Made by a program: the position numbers and the translations under genes. A DNA stretch of 64,000 nt. It comes from Sorghum bicolor. Taxonomy: Eukaryota; Streptophyta; Magnoliopsida; Poales; Poaceae. The DNA lies in contig NC_012876.2 in NCBI RefSeq assembly GCF_000003195.3, positions 1,871,935-1,935,934 on the forward strand, given 5' to 3'. Below are positions 10,195 to 21,919 of the stretch, in pieces (position 1 is the stretch's first letter; every line of letters starts with the position of its first letter). The notes under the pieces are model-generated. The model made no database searches. It worked only from the letters and a program-made list of their open reading frames with translations, and had not been told where the DNA came from.

Positions 10195-10930
10195 GACCTA
10201 GGCAAAGCTCATTATAATTCAAAGTATAATTGACATTTGACACACATCCGGAAGAAGTGTGTAACCTTGCCCCTCCAAGAAAAAGAAAGTGCAGCCTGCT
10301 TGGCAATGATATATGGTCCTAAGCTTCTAGTTGGTCGACCTCATGACCTCATAATGGGAACGTATCTAGTGAAAACCATAACCTTCATAAAATTCCGTGC
10401 AAATCACGATAAAAAAGTTGTCTAAATTAACCAAAAAAATCACACATGGAGATAATATGATGATACACAAACTTGTAAAATATCTTGTCCAAGCTCGAAT
10501 TCGTTTGTGAGATATAAAAATAACAGTTTTCTAACAAATCCTGTGGACAGCTTTTTGGCTTGAAATTTGTTATTTTTATATCTCACAAAAGAATTTGAGT
10601 TTAGACAATATATTTTACAAGGTTGTGTATCATCATATCATATACATGTGTGATTTTTTTGGTGAATTTAGACGACTTTTTTGCCATAGTTTGTACGAGT
10701 TTTCATAAAGGTTGTGGTTTCCACAAGATATGTTCCCTCTCATAATATAGACATATATAGGATGTATTAATTGTTTTGGCAATTCAAATGCTTGAATGCA
10801 TGGTTAAAAAAAGAATCAGTGTTCATTTCACCGGTGGTCAGAAGCTTAATTAGAGCAAGGCTTAGCTGCCCCGACCCAGAAGGATTCGCTCAGCAGTTGC
10901 TAGCAGCACTTATCTCTCATTGACAATATA
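10195..10930. repeat. Local duplication, copy 1
   Basis: 10195-10345 and 10745-10930 match 11672-11950 in order and orientation (for example GGATTCGCTCAGCAGTTG in both). The gap is a MITE present only in this copy. No gene is visible. Confidence 0.7.
10356..10737. mobile_element. Mutator-like foldback MITE, 382 bp
   Basis: Two arms of about 180 bp are inverted copies of each other, from GGGAACGTATCTAGTGAAAA on the left and GGGAACATATCTTGTGGAAA on the complemented right. It is flanked by 9 bp with one mismatch (CCTCATAAT 10347-10355, TCTCATAAT 10738-10746), the size expected for Mutator-like elements. The matching segment near 11.75 kb lacks it. Confidence 0.82.
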
Positions 10931-11164
10931 TATTCCAACTTAATAACAAATATTGTAGCTTAATTTCTCTAATAACAAATATTCCACATCCATGAGAAAA
11001 TGTTCTAGCTGATAATATTTCAGCTTAAATAAAAAATGTTTTTAGTCAAAATACTGCATTGTCGTTCTTTATTTCTCTTCTAAATAAGAATTAAGGATGT
11101 TGATAACTGAATCCTGCTCAACTGTGGCCAGATAAATATAATCCAAATTTATGTCGTGATGGAT

Positions 11165-11410
11165 ATATTCAACTCCTACTGTTAGGTGTCCCGGCCCATA
11201 ATACGGCGAGGAGTTCAAACCTTGAGCGCCATTGCATGATTGTGATTAAGCTAACCCGGTGTGGAGTTCTCTTAAGCCGTCGCATGATTGCGAATTGCGG
11301 TTACTAAACTAACCAAACTGCTTCGGTTCAGCTTGAAACCGATAGAGCTGATGAGCTGAGCACCACTACTGCATGGCTTATGAGTTATGACAGCGACAAG
11401 TTTATTATTA
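11165..11410 (+). repeat. Inverted-repeat partner of 16700-16935
   Basis: TAAGCCGTCGCATGATTGCG and the following CTGCTTCGGTT.AGCT...GAGCTGAGCAC blocks recur complemented at 16.7-16.94 kb. Two related sub-blocks of about 60 bp, each with GGAGTTC...GCATGATTG, lie in tandem. Class unknown. Confidence 0.6.
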
Positions 11411-11671
11411 AGGCGGTGGATGCAGATGCATATGCAGAATATATAATCCAGGATATGAACAAAATTAAAGCAAGCACGCATGCATGTTTTTCTCAATAGT
11501 GGACAATAATTTCAATGCCGTGGCAGTGTCATTCGCCATGTTTTTTCTCGTTGCAAGGATTTGCATTAATCCTGAATACGGACAAATTAAGTCACATTTT
11601 TTGTGTGTGAACGAAGTAAAGCATTATCACATGGTAATTTGGTCCCTTCACAAGATACTCCTTTATGATTT

Positions 11672-11950
11672 TTAACCTAGGCAAAATTCACTATAACTCA
11701 AAGTGTATTAATTTTACACACATTCCAGAAGAAGAATAATATCCGGGGGCCTCTAGTAGTTGACCTTATGATATGACAATAGGATGTACGTATTGTTTGA
11801 CAATAGAAATGTTTAATTGGTAGAGACAAAATAAACAATGTTCATTTCAGCTGTGGTCAGAGGCTTAGAGGAAGGCTTAATTAGTTGCCTCTACGAGGAT
11901 TCGCTCAGCAGTTGTTACAGGGACTTGTCTCTCGTTCCTCTATGTAGTTG
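11672..11950. repeat. Local duplication, copy 2
   Basis: Uninterrupted counterpart of 10195-10930, retaining the order of the shared blocks. No gene seen. Confidence 0.65.
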
Positions 11951-12036
11951 TCTACCGAGATTCATTGAAAGAAGAATGATATATAAGATAAAATATTGGA
12001 ATAATAACAATTAATGGAGTACGTGTGAAATACTAT

Positions 12037-12279
12037 GGCCTTGTTTAGTTCTCAGAAAATTTTGCAAAATTTTTCACATTCTCCGTCACATCGAATCTTT
12101 AGACGCATGCATAGAGTATTAAATATAAACGAAAATAAAAACTAATTGCACAGTTTGGTCGGAATTGACGAGACGAATCTTTTGAGCCTAGTTAGTCCAT
12201 GATTGAACAATATTTATCAAATACAAACGAAAGTGCTACAGTGTCGATTTCCTAAAAATTTTCAGAACTAAACAAGGCC
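12037..12279. mobile_element. Tourist-like MITE, 243 bp
   Basis: GGCCTTGTTTAGTTCT at the left and its complement (AGAACTAAACAAGGCC) at the right; interior with the family blocks CACATCGAATCTT and GACGAATCTTTTGAGCC. The flanking trinucleotides are TAT and TGT, so the target duplication has decayed. Confidence 0.85.
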
Positions 12280-12647
12280 TGTATATAGCTCCAACGTACA
12301 TCAGGTCCAATTGAAAATTGGGTTGTTCGATTGCACGTATGAAGGCAATAAATTGAGTTTATCGGTTGCAATCATGAAGGATCTGGTGTGAAATCGACTT
12401 GTTATTTTTGTGTTATTTATTAAATATTTAGTTTGTCCCAAAAAAAATGCAAAGTTGATCAGCTCATTACCAGTTGTTAGAGAGAACGTACCTATACCCT
12501 GCCTCTGCAACAGAAGAGATTCCAAGGCGTTGAGCAGTTTAAAACTTCGTCACGTTTTAATTAGCAGTTGGTACCGGCACTTATATCGCTGTGTAATGTA
12601 TATAGGTTATTTGGATTATAAACCCATTATATATTTTTCATTTTTTT

Positions 12648-13225
12648 TTTGAGATTTTCTATATTACAATTCAGGTATTTGGCCAGGGTTCAATGCCTAG
12701 TTCCTACAATAATGGCCTCCAAAAGAAGGCCCGGCCAAGTGGCCCTTTTCAAAAAAAAAAAATATATTACAATGTCTGTAGTGTCTGATACTTGCCATTG
12801 TCGACGTATTCGCGCGTTCTTGGGCCCACCGGCAATTCATATGTCTACCATATATTTGCGTATGGACTTGGCATTTGAAAGAAAACTACGACTGACTGGT
12901 TAGGAGCACAATCCAGTTCATTTGAAAGATTTTGCATCAACCAATCTAATGTTAATGACCCGAACTCAACCTCGCACTTAATCACCCGGCCGGCATGCAG
13001 CTGAATCGACCTAAGTGATGGACCTTATCCACAGGGATAAATCTGTCCATACGCAAATACGGTAGACATAAAAAAAGTGCAGGTGGGCCCAAGGACATTG
13101 GATACGTAGTCCACAATGGCAAGTATCAGACACTTTAGGAATTGTAATGGTGAATCTCCCAATACTTGAATTGTAATGGTAAATCTCCAAAAACTTAAAG
13201 TTGTAAAATGGCCTCAATTGAAAAA
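12648..13225. mobile_element. Foldback insertion in the expansin B promoter
   Basis: Inverted arms: 12770-12870 (GTGTCTGATACTTGCCATTG...TTTGCGTATGGAC) pairs with 13040-13137 (complement). Shorter AGATTxxCxATTACAATTC blocks extend each arm. The corresponding position in the promoter of copy A (about 660-700) has no such sequence, so it is an insertion private to copy B. Exact ends and class are unclear. Confidence 0.55.
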
Positions 13226-13844
13226 ATAGTAACATAATATACTGATCAAAAGAACAATGTTGAACATATAATAAAGATCTGTGAAGTACTACGTACTAGT
13301 GAAATATATACTGATGCAAGGTCGGAATGTATGTTGCCAAAACAATTGAGTGGTTGCATTTTATATGTTCTTGCGTGCATGAAATGTGTTTGTTGCATCT
13401 TCCTTGTTTTGATGCCGTACGTAGAATTATTCTCATAATACTCACCCAAGGAGAATGTTTTCAAGATCAAACAATGAGTAGCTCCCCTACAAACATTGGT
13501 GCATGAATCTTTGTTTAAAATTGAACCTTTTTATTTCTTTTTGACAAAATTTAAGCTATAGATGGTCGAGTGGTTGTAACTACAATACCATCAGACTACT
13601 GAGTACCGAAAATTGTTTTCTATAGTCTTATCTCAAATTAGGATGGAAGAAACAAAACAATGCTACGCATATATATAGACGACCGTACCTGCAGTTCGAT
13701 CATTAAATAAACAAACGCCCAAGTCAATCTCTGGTCGTTGCAGCCATGTGCATGCTGTTAGTTGGAACAGTGTGTTTGTTCGTTCCTGTATGTGATGAAG
13801 GGATAACCATGCATGCATTTCTCTTGAGGACTCGAGCTCGACCC

Positions 13845-13851
13845 TATATAA
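13845..13851 (+). promoter_or_regulatory. TATA box of expansin B
   Basis: TATATAA, 134 bp before the start codon, in the same context as the box of copy A. Confidence 0.65.
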
Positions 13852-13984
13852 GCTCCACCATTGCTGCAGACATTCCTCGATCACCTCCAACATCCAAACC
13901 TGTCTACTGTCTCTCTAGTACCTAGCCGCAGCATCTGGGAGATCGGGACGGGGATCGATTGCCGGCCATTTCTGAGCGAGCAAG

Positions 13985-15685
13985 ATGGGCAAACGTTTCC
14001 TCCACCAACTGCTCGCTGTCGTCCTTGCACTCTTCGTCTCGCCGGCGAGATCGGGCGACTGGCTTCCGGCCACCGCCACGTTCTATGGTGGCGCTGACGG
14101 CTCCGACACAATGGGTAATAACCTAGCTATATATACCGTTGTCTTTGCGTTGTTCAGTATAGATTTCCATCTGACACGCACTAACATGATTGACCGGTCC
14201 GAGCACGACACTAAAAAGCATGGTTCAAGCACGGTATAGCCCGGTGGTAGTATCATACCTGGGCCATAACTTCGGCCCGCAGTGCCGGCACGGACACAAC
14301 ACATCTAATAGGCTGGCACCACGTCGGCCTGATTATTTCCACCGTTTAGATGCTTTGAGGATACATCATGACCATTAGATGTATTCTGAGTCACATATAT
14401 AAACATCACGCAACCTTTTCAAACTCTAACTCCCTAGCCAGCGGAGCAGACACATCCTTGCTCCTTCTCCGACATTTGAACAGCCGAACACCTCTGTCTC
14501 TCGCTCGCTTGACCAGTGGCCATGCAGATCCTAAGCCACTCCCTTCATTGCTCCCTACGTCTTGTACTACCCTTGAGACATGGCTGCGACGACACGGTGG
14601 CCTAGCGCAAGGCATAGCTGCTGCGGTGGTGGCTCGGTGGCCTAGCGCAAGGCATAGCTGCAAGATGTGGCTGCTGCTACGGCCACTCTCTCTCTCTCCC
14701 GCATGGCTATACGACAGCGGTGACGCCTGTCTTCTCCTTGAGACAGGGCGCAACGAGCTTCTCGACTCCTCCTGAAGCCATGGGCCAGCACAGGGCACGA
14801 TGGGCCACCGTGCTTATCTACACGGCACGACACAACTAAGGAGTCATAATGTCGTGCCTGAGTCGATAGGTTGGCACGATGGTCCGAGACGACACGGCAC
14901 AGTAGAACATAGTGTCGCATAATGCCAGAACCGGCCATCCGTTTGGCCAAGTATATAATGTTCAGGGTCCGCATGCATGCATGCATGCATTGCAACACAT
15001 ACTGATCTGATGGATGAGCACGCATACACATGCAGGTGGCGCGTGTGGGTACAGCGACCTGTACGAGCAGGGCTACGGCATCAACAACGCAGCGCTGAGC
15101 ACGGCGCTCTTCAACGACGGCGCGTCGTGCGGGCAGTGCTACGTCATCATCTGCGACAGCAGCAAGACCCAGTGGTGCAAGCCCGGCAACAACTGGGTTG
15201 TCGTCTCTGCCACCAACTTCTGCCCGCCTAACTGGGACCTCCCCGCCGTCGGAGACCTCCCCGCCGGCGGCTGGTGCGCCCCGCCGCGGCCCCACTTCGA
15301 CATGTCCCAGCCCGCCTGGGAGAACATCGGCATCTACAGCGCCGGCGTCATCAACGTCCTCTACCAGCGAGTCAAGTGCTGGAAGAGCGGCGGCGTGCGC
15401 TTCACCATCGCCGGCTTCAACGGCTTCTACATGGTGCTCATCACCAACGTCGCCGGCAGCGGCTCCATTCAGAGCATGGCGGTGAAGGGCAACAGCACGG
15501 ATTGGATCCCCATGTACAGGAACTGGGGCGCCAACTGGCACTGCCTCTCCGGCGGGCTCGTCGGACAGGGCCTTAGCTTCGCGCTCGTCTCCACCGGCGG
15601 CCAGAACCTCGTCTTCAAGGACGTCGTGCCGGCGTGGTGGCAGTTCGGACAAACTTACACCACCTACCAGAATTTCGACTACTAA
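13985..15685 (+). CDS. Alpha-expansin, copy B (two exons)
   Basis: Exons are 13985-14114 and 15036-15685, phase 1, with a GT-AG intron of 921 bp; the product is 259 aa. It has a signal peptide one residue shorter than in copy A, then the same GH45-like domain with the HFD motif and the CBM63-like domain. Against copy A the mature protein differs only at I for M169, I for V180 and S for N198, all conservative, and the second exons are almost identical in DNA. This implies a recent duplication or later gene conversion. The secreted product should have the same wall-loosening activity. What differs is regulation: the intron has an 800-bp hAT-like insert and the promoter a foldback insert. Splice sites and the intron ends are retained, so splicing is likely normal. 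Confidence 0.95.
14158..14957. mobile_element. Non-autonomous hAT-like element in the intron of expansin B, 800 bp
   Basis: It begins TATAGATTTCCATC; the complemented right end reads TATATACTTGGCCA. It is flanked by TTGTTCAG (14150-14157) and ATGTTCAG (14958-14965), an 8-bp duplication with one mismatch. The copy A intron carries TTGTTCAG once at this point. The interior contains GGCACGA/TCGTGCC motifs as in the related copies, and a GGTGGCCTAGCGCAAGGCAT block repeated twice (near 14600 and 14638). Confidence 0.75.
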
Positions 15686-16028
15686 GAATCTATATACAAT
15701 GCTTCATTCATTCATTCCACAATTTGTAGCTAGTTTGGAAATCACTTTATATTATTATACAACCGTGCGCCAACTGATCATTGAGAGGATATATATGTTG
15801 TAACTTGTAAGTAAAGTACTTGGTTATTTCCTCTAAAAAAGTACACTCTCTTGGTTATTAGTATTGTGTTTGTCACTGATTTGATTTGTGGATTTGAAAT
15901 TGCCACCCACGAATTATTCTTTGCTTCAACTTGGAGAGGCGCATACTCATCATGTTTTAGATCAAAGTTGCATCTAGAGTTTCAATGCATTGCCAGAACG
16001 AGTGTGTTTTCAATGCATTGCCACCTTG
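15686..16028. other. 3' flank of expansin B
   Basis: 3' untranslated and flanking sequence homologous to 2957-3153 plus 8985-9120. It ends in two direct copies of TTTCAATGCATTGCCA (15980-15995, 16008-16023). No gene seen. Confidence 0.6.
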
Positions 16029-16690
16029 ATTTTTTTATTTTATGAAACTGGAGGGGCGTAGCCCCTACACAAAATTTATTAATGCTGGAAAAGGAACAAC
16101 AGAGTACAACAAATTAAAGAACAAACAAAGTGAAACAAAAAGTAGGGCAAATTAAGATACAAAGAAAGAAAGGAAAAATATCTGACTAAGGCCGTGATCT
16201 ATTGAAGACTTTAGGTCCATTGTTCGAATTGCTCAGTCAGGCTCTCTTTTACCCTTAGAGATGTCAACCTCAATTGTTGGAAGAATAAATATTTGCAATC
16301 CTGAATTCCAATATGAGGTTTGTTGAAAATGAGCTCATTTCTGGCTTTCCAGATAGTCCAAAGCATGATAATACAGCAGTCATGAAGAAACAAGAATGCA
16401 ACTGAATTTTGATGATCAACTGAGCCTCCGGCTTGAACTGTATGCAAATTTATCGAACCCCAATGCTGCCGTGCAAAAGGACAGTCCCAGAATAAGTGTT
16501 CAACTGTTTCTTCAATTCTTAAAGAGCAATTCTTATGAGAATATTCCTTGTACTGTTGCCAAGACAAGACCTCGGGCCTGGCATATACAACCGACATAAG
16601 GAACGGAGAGAACTCTCGCCAGGAGGAAAACATGGTTGCTTTCATGATGATCCTACAACCCCTTTGTTCATCCTGGATTCTGCATCTGTA
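16029..16690 (-). pseudogene. 5'-truncated LINE, zf-RVT end
   Basis: The minus frame 16211-16645 encodes the zinc-binding reverse-transcriptase tail (zf-RVT) of plant LINEs: ETVEHLFWDCPFARQHWGSI and a C-terminal WTIWKARNELIFNK block. The 3' side on the minus strand ends in an A-rich tail (16029-16045), as expected for a LINE. Everything upstream of zf-RVT is missing, typical of incomplete reverse transcription. Confidence 0.8.
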
Positions 16691-16699
16691 TCCACCGGC

Positions 16700-16935
16700 T
16701 CAATAATATATAAGCTCGTCACAGTCGTCATCTATAACTCATAACCCATTACCCAAGGATCAGTCGTAGCTATAGTCGTGCTCAGCTCAACTCTATAGGA
16801 GCTCAACCGAAGCAGCTCGGTTGTTAGTTTAATCGCAATCATGCAACGGCTTAAGGTGTCAACTCCTTGCTGCCGTATATTCCGAACCACCTGACGGTAG
16901 TTTTTCTTTTTTTAACAATACCTAACAACAGTAGG
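16700..16935 (-). repeat. Inverted copy of 11165-11410
   Basis: CAATCATGCAACGGCTTAAG and GTGCTCAGCTC correspond, complemented, to the blocks at 11.2-11.4 kb. Expansin B lies between the two inverted copies. Confidence 0.6.
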
Positions 16936-19900
16936 AGCTGTCCATCATTTAGAGCAAATCCAAGATATATTTTGTGTGCACTTTAGAGAGCTAATCACGC
17001 TCTTCATCTTTAACTAGTGAATATGGTTTAATTTGTTAATATTTGGAGATATGATTAATTTAGGTTTTCACCAAAAACATTATTCTTATCAATAAGGAAG
17101 GATGAGATTCTTGAAGTCGCTCTTAGGCATCTATTTGGACTATATATCTGACAACAATTGAATATCAATAAGTATGAAAGCGTTTATTTATAGAAGAGAA
17201 ATAAAGAATGATAATATTAGAAGACAAATATACAACGAAAAAGTATTCTATTATGAGGAAACAGAAATCTCTTCAATGAAACGCAAACAAGAAAAAAAAT
17301 CAGAGATGTAATTAACTGAACTAATTACCTCTATCTAGTCTATCTATCTAGCAAGACTTTATCATAGTGCTCTACCAATTGAGCTACAACCCTAATCTTA
17401 TCTGTTTTTTTACTTGCAGTAGAAGACTGCGTGTGCATTGCTAAGGTTAAATAGCTTTCAAGACCCACAAAAGTCTCTATTTCTAATCTTTGATCAGACT
17501 TGCTTCCAATTTAAGATCGTTCTTTGTTCTTGGTTATTTTTTTTATTTAAGTTGAAATATTTTAAGCTACTGCATTTTACTCATGGATTTGGAATATTTG
17601 TTACTAAGTTGGCACTCTCTCCATCTACAGAATAATACAATTCTCACTTTTTGAGAAGCCAAACTGTTTGAATTTTGACTAAAATTATATAAAAAAAAGT
17701 ATACCATTAGATTAGTTATAGAATATATTTTCATAACAAATTTATTTGGAGACATAAATATTAGTATAGTTTACTATAAACTTGGTCAAAGTTGATCTCA
17801 TAATTGTATTCTTTTATGGACCGAAGGATTATATTTTTTCCTATTTTATATGAAATGATGAATGTTCTTCTTCCAAAAGAAGAGATATACAACATTTTTT
17901 TCTTTCGTAGGTCTTTTTTTTGTGGTACATGTAATATTTTTATCTCGTCCAAGGTCCAATGCAGCCATATATTTCGAGAATATCTACATAATATACTATA
18001 GCTGGCTGGACATTGATGTTCTTTTCAGTCGGTCTTGTAATGGATGAGATCTTCGGCTATTTCTGTCCTGTGTGCGCAAGTATCAAGTACGAAGTCTCAT
18101 GGGCCGACTTCTTGTTTCTTTCTTTCTTTTTCAAGTCGGCCCATCTAGGATGAGCATGTCTGGACTCCGGAGGCCTTGGAATTGGCAATAATCCAATCGG
18201 AAAATGACTGGGCAGTGGGCGTTACTCCCTTTGTCTAAAATGAATGTAACTATGAGATTTGTGTCAGTCAAAACAAATAAATTAAGGTTGACTAAATTTG
18301 TATCGAATAGTATTAATATTCATGATACATGTCTTGGGAGAAAATGGAAACTTTAATAGATTATATTACTTTTCGAAGAAAAAAGATTCTATTGAGGGCC
18401 AAAAGTCTGGAACAATAATATTTTTGAAAGTGTTGATGAGCTGTCTGGTCTGCTTTGTGTGTATTCTTATGTTGGGTAGCTGTTCAACTTCAATTAATTA
18501 AGATTTGAAAGTAGCAGTTCTCACTTCCAAATTGTAGTTCACTTAAGCTGCATCCTAAGTCAATTTTCTTTAAATTTGATCAAGTTGTTGTAGAAAATAC
18601 ATCCACATCTACAATATCAAATTAGTTCCGTTACATTCTTCATGAAATACGCCTTGATAATTAATGTGTTTATCTGAACTTGTTGATGCAAACTATTTTC
18701 TAGAAACTTGATCAAAGTTAGGGAGGAAGAGTGGTAAATTGTTTTCCTGGCCCTTTGTACTTCTTAAATTCTGACAGCTCAACTTTGTGTACTATTTCTT
18801 TAGCTGTACAATGGGACACTGATCAGTGGCAGATCTAGAAATCTTTAGAAGAGGGGTCTTCTTAAGTTATCTTCAACCTCTAGAGCCCATTGATCTCATG
18901 TTCCTTTTCATCGTGCGACGGTGATCCGGTGATCCGGCGGCTTGGCGCAAATGGAAAGGTAACGGCCAGTGTTCTTTTTCATCCAACATTCTTTTTTTTT
19001 TTTGGTTATTTGTGATGTTTCTAGATTTATATGGAGGAGAGAGCAATCCAAATGCATGGATTATGAAGTGAGGAATGTATAGCTGATTTATTTGGGAATT
19101 GGTTATAGGGAATATACTTGGTTTATTATGCATGGGTGCTAGTTAGTTATTTGCTAACAAATAAATCATGAGCAAGCAGCTGGCTCACCGATTGACGCTT
19201 GTGCATACAGTGTTTCAGATGACTTGCTGCCAAGCTAGAGACAGAGAGGTTTTAATCAGTTACTAGAGTTACTACAGTGTTTTTACTGCAGTTTAGGGTT
19301 ACTAAAGACGCGTCTTTATTACAGTTGTGTTCTTCGAAGCCCGATTGGTTTACTACATACGCGTGTTTCTCAAAACCCATCTCTAGTACTAGGTTACTAT
19401 AGACGTGTTTTGGTAACGTTTCTGTGTGATGACGTCCATATTTGCTCAGTTTTTACACAGTGTAGTGCAGTGACAGACAGTGGCACACATGCTTTGCTTG
19501 CCATGCGGTGGGGTCCCATTCCCTTGGATGATGGCATGATGCCTTTGCCTTCCGATCCAGAGCTAGCTAGCCGCCGCTTCTGCTACTCTACAACTGATGA
19601 TGCTATGGATTCAGCCTCGTTGTTTGTTTGCTAGCCATACGTACAGAGCCAGTGTGAGGACTCAACGCCGGCCATGGCCATATGCATCTTCCTCTCTCCA
19701 ATCTATACTCCTACTACATGCTGCTAGCTGCTTCAATTCGTTCCAGCATGCATGCGTGAATGCTAGCTAGCTGGCCTGGTGTTACCGTACGTACTACAAC
19801 AGGATGGGATCACGCGAGCAGCCTTTTTGGTGTTGGCATATCTCTGCAGGCTCATGGCTGCAATTATGCCGGCAGGCTACCTGCTTAAAGCTGAAACATT

Positions 19901-20417
19901 GGTGGATTCGATCGCAGGCAGGCCCTCTACCAATATTCATCAGTCAATGCGCGGTCCGAACTTCCGCCGGGTTCATTTCAAAGCAGGTTGGAAAAGCGAG
20001 AGCAAGAGCATCCTTGGTCACCAGCAGCTTTACCACCCACCCGCTCTCGCTCTGCACATGCAGGTATCTATCTATCTATCCGACTGTCTATATATGTGCT
20101 GTGCAGACTGCAATAGGGCACTCCACTGAATCCTGTTAAAAGGAAAACTCTGGCTACTTCCTTCAAGCAAACAATGTACCTTCTAGCTGAAAGTCTGAAA
20201 AAAATCATGGATGTTCTTTTCAGAATAAAGCATCAATGGGCCTCCTGTACTGTATAGCATGCTGCTGGATTTGTTAGTCTGAACATCTACGACCCAACAT
20301 TGCTCTTGTTACGTTGCACGCAGCTAGTATATAGCTTCAATAATCCGAGCTAGCTAGACATGTGTGATACCAGCAACCAGCAGTACGTATTAGAGATGCG
20401 CCAGCAGGGGTTGTTTA
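16936..20417. other. AT-rich intergenic stretch without a supported gene
   Basis: I see no protein domain in any frame. It contains pieces of Stowaway-like ends (17640-17790; 18225-18310 with ACTCCCTTTGTCTAAAATG). 18320-18760 resembles 25590-25820 (shared GATGAGCTGTC and AAATTGTTTTCC.GGCCCTTTGT), an old local duplication. 19500-20150 is less AT-rich but carries no recognisable product. Confidence 0.5.
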
Positions 20418-20646
20418 GGCCTTGTTTAGTTTCCAAAATTTTTCAAGATTCCCGTCACATCGAATCTTACGGCACATGCATGAAGTATTAAATATAAATA
20501 AAAAAAGATAGCTAATTAGACAGTTACTTGTAATTTGCGAGACGAATCTTGAGTCTAGTTAGTCTATAATTGAATAAAAATTATCAAATAAAGCCGAAAA
20601 TGCTACAGTAACAAAACCTAAAAATTTTCACGAACTAAACAAGGCC
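20418..20646. mobile_element. Tourist-like MITE, 229 bp
   Basis: GGCCTTGTTTAGTTTCC to GAACTAAACAAGGCC, flanked by the trinucleotide TTA on both sides (20415-20417, 20647-20649), the duplication size of PIF/Harbinger-type MITEs. Confidence 0.92.
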
Positions 20647-20649
20647 TTA

Positions 20650-21671
20650 ATACATGAGCAAGTGTGCACACGTAGGTACCCAGCACAGCAGCATGTCATG
20701 CACCACCTGCTAGCTGCTGCTGAATCTTGGCAGCACTAGCGTATATACTGCCTGCTGAACTGAACGAATTGAACCTGAGCTGAGACGACGACAGACAGAT
20801 AGATGCCGCTATAGCCTATAGATAGATAGCATCAGCGCGCACGCGTGCGTGCTGGAACTCGATTTGCAGGCCACTAATCTCTACTACTTAATTATCTCCA
20901 ATCCATTCTTTTTCTCTCACCGTAAAAAGCAAAAAAGTGCAGCGGCGGCAGAGCTATAGGAGATTAGGACTGGAGTGGAGTCGATCGAGCCGCCTAGCTT
21001 ATTAGCTTTTTTTGCCTGTCCGACGACAAAGGAGGCAGCTTCTTGGGTCCAATTCAAAGCAGTGGAATATGCCTGCCCATACAAGCATGCGAGGAGACAG
21101 GAGAGCAAAGCAATCATAGCATGGAGACGAGACGACGACTACTACTATGACAGTGGATACGTACTGGCTAGCTTTAGCTACTCCTACAAGTGATCTGATA
21201 TTGTGATCTTTTGGCGAGCTCCATTATCATATACACGGCCTGGGTGCTTAGTTAAATCAGTGGTACTGAAAATTAAAGTAATTAAGTAGTAGCTAGATTA
21301 GCTTGGACCACAACAGCACATGTACATGTGGAAGCTCATCGATAAGTATAATCTAGTGGCCAATAGTACTGTAGCCTGCTTGCATGCGTGCAAGGGAATT
21401 GAAATCACTGCAGCCTGCAGGAGAATATATCCGTTTCTTAATTGCTAAGATAAATATATATAAACACAAACACACTGTTTCTAGCTATCTAATCTTTTTT
21501 TTTTCTCTCTCTCGGTCGGTTGCCATGGACATATGCATGCATGTGCCTGCCACTCCACTAATCTGGCGTGTGCACGCAGACACAGGATTGCACTCATGCA
21601 TGATGAAGGGAAGGGATATCAAACCCTAGCTAATTAGCTGCGGTGCTGTGTGGTCTGTGGTGGATTGAAGC
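20650..21671. other. Intergenic, no gene supported
   Basis: Mixed composition with many GCTAGC and GCATGC palindromes. Small frames here match no family I know. Confidence 0.45.
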
Positions 21672-21674
21672 TTA

Positions 21675-21919
21675 GGCCTTGTTTAGTTCTAAAAAATTTT
21701 ATAAAATTTTTCAGATTCTCTATCACATCGAATTATGCGTCACATGCACGAAACATTAATTATATAGATTAAAAAAAATAACTAATTGTATAGTTTACCT
21801 GTAATTTATAAGACAAATCTTTTAAGCCTAGTTAGTTAATAATTAGATAATATTTATTAAATACAAATGAAGATATTACGGTGTCTATTTTTTAAAAGTT
21901 TTTGGAACTAAACAAGGTC
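21675..21919. mobile_element. Tourist-like MITE, 245 bp
   Basis: GGCCTTGTTTAGTTCTAAA to GGAACTAAACAAGGTC, with TTA on each side (21672-21674, 21920-21922). Confidence 0.9.

Noticed and set aside
13553..13620. GATGGTCGAGTGGTTGTAAC, resembling a class II tRNA D-arm
   Set aside because: No anticodon loop or T-arm fits in the next 70 bases.
14368..14775. 135-codon open frame in the intron of expansin B
   Set aside because: It lies wholly inside the hAT-like insertion and has no domain or conserved start.
17341..17395. tRNA-like string GAGCTACAACC / GCTCTACCAATT (complement of GTAGCTCAATTGGTAGAGC)
   Set aside because: Only a D-arm-like half is present; no anticodon stem or T-arm follows on the minus strand. 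At most a tRNA or SINE relic.
19779..20139. Overlapping 111-116-codon frames in a less AT-rich stretch
   Set aside because: No recognised family, and two frames are equally open, which argues for chance. I also looked for the common plant microRNAs here and found none.
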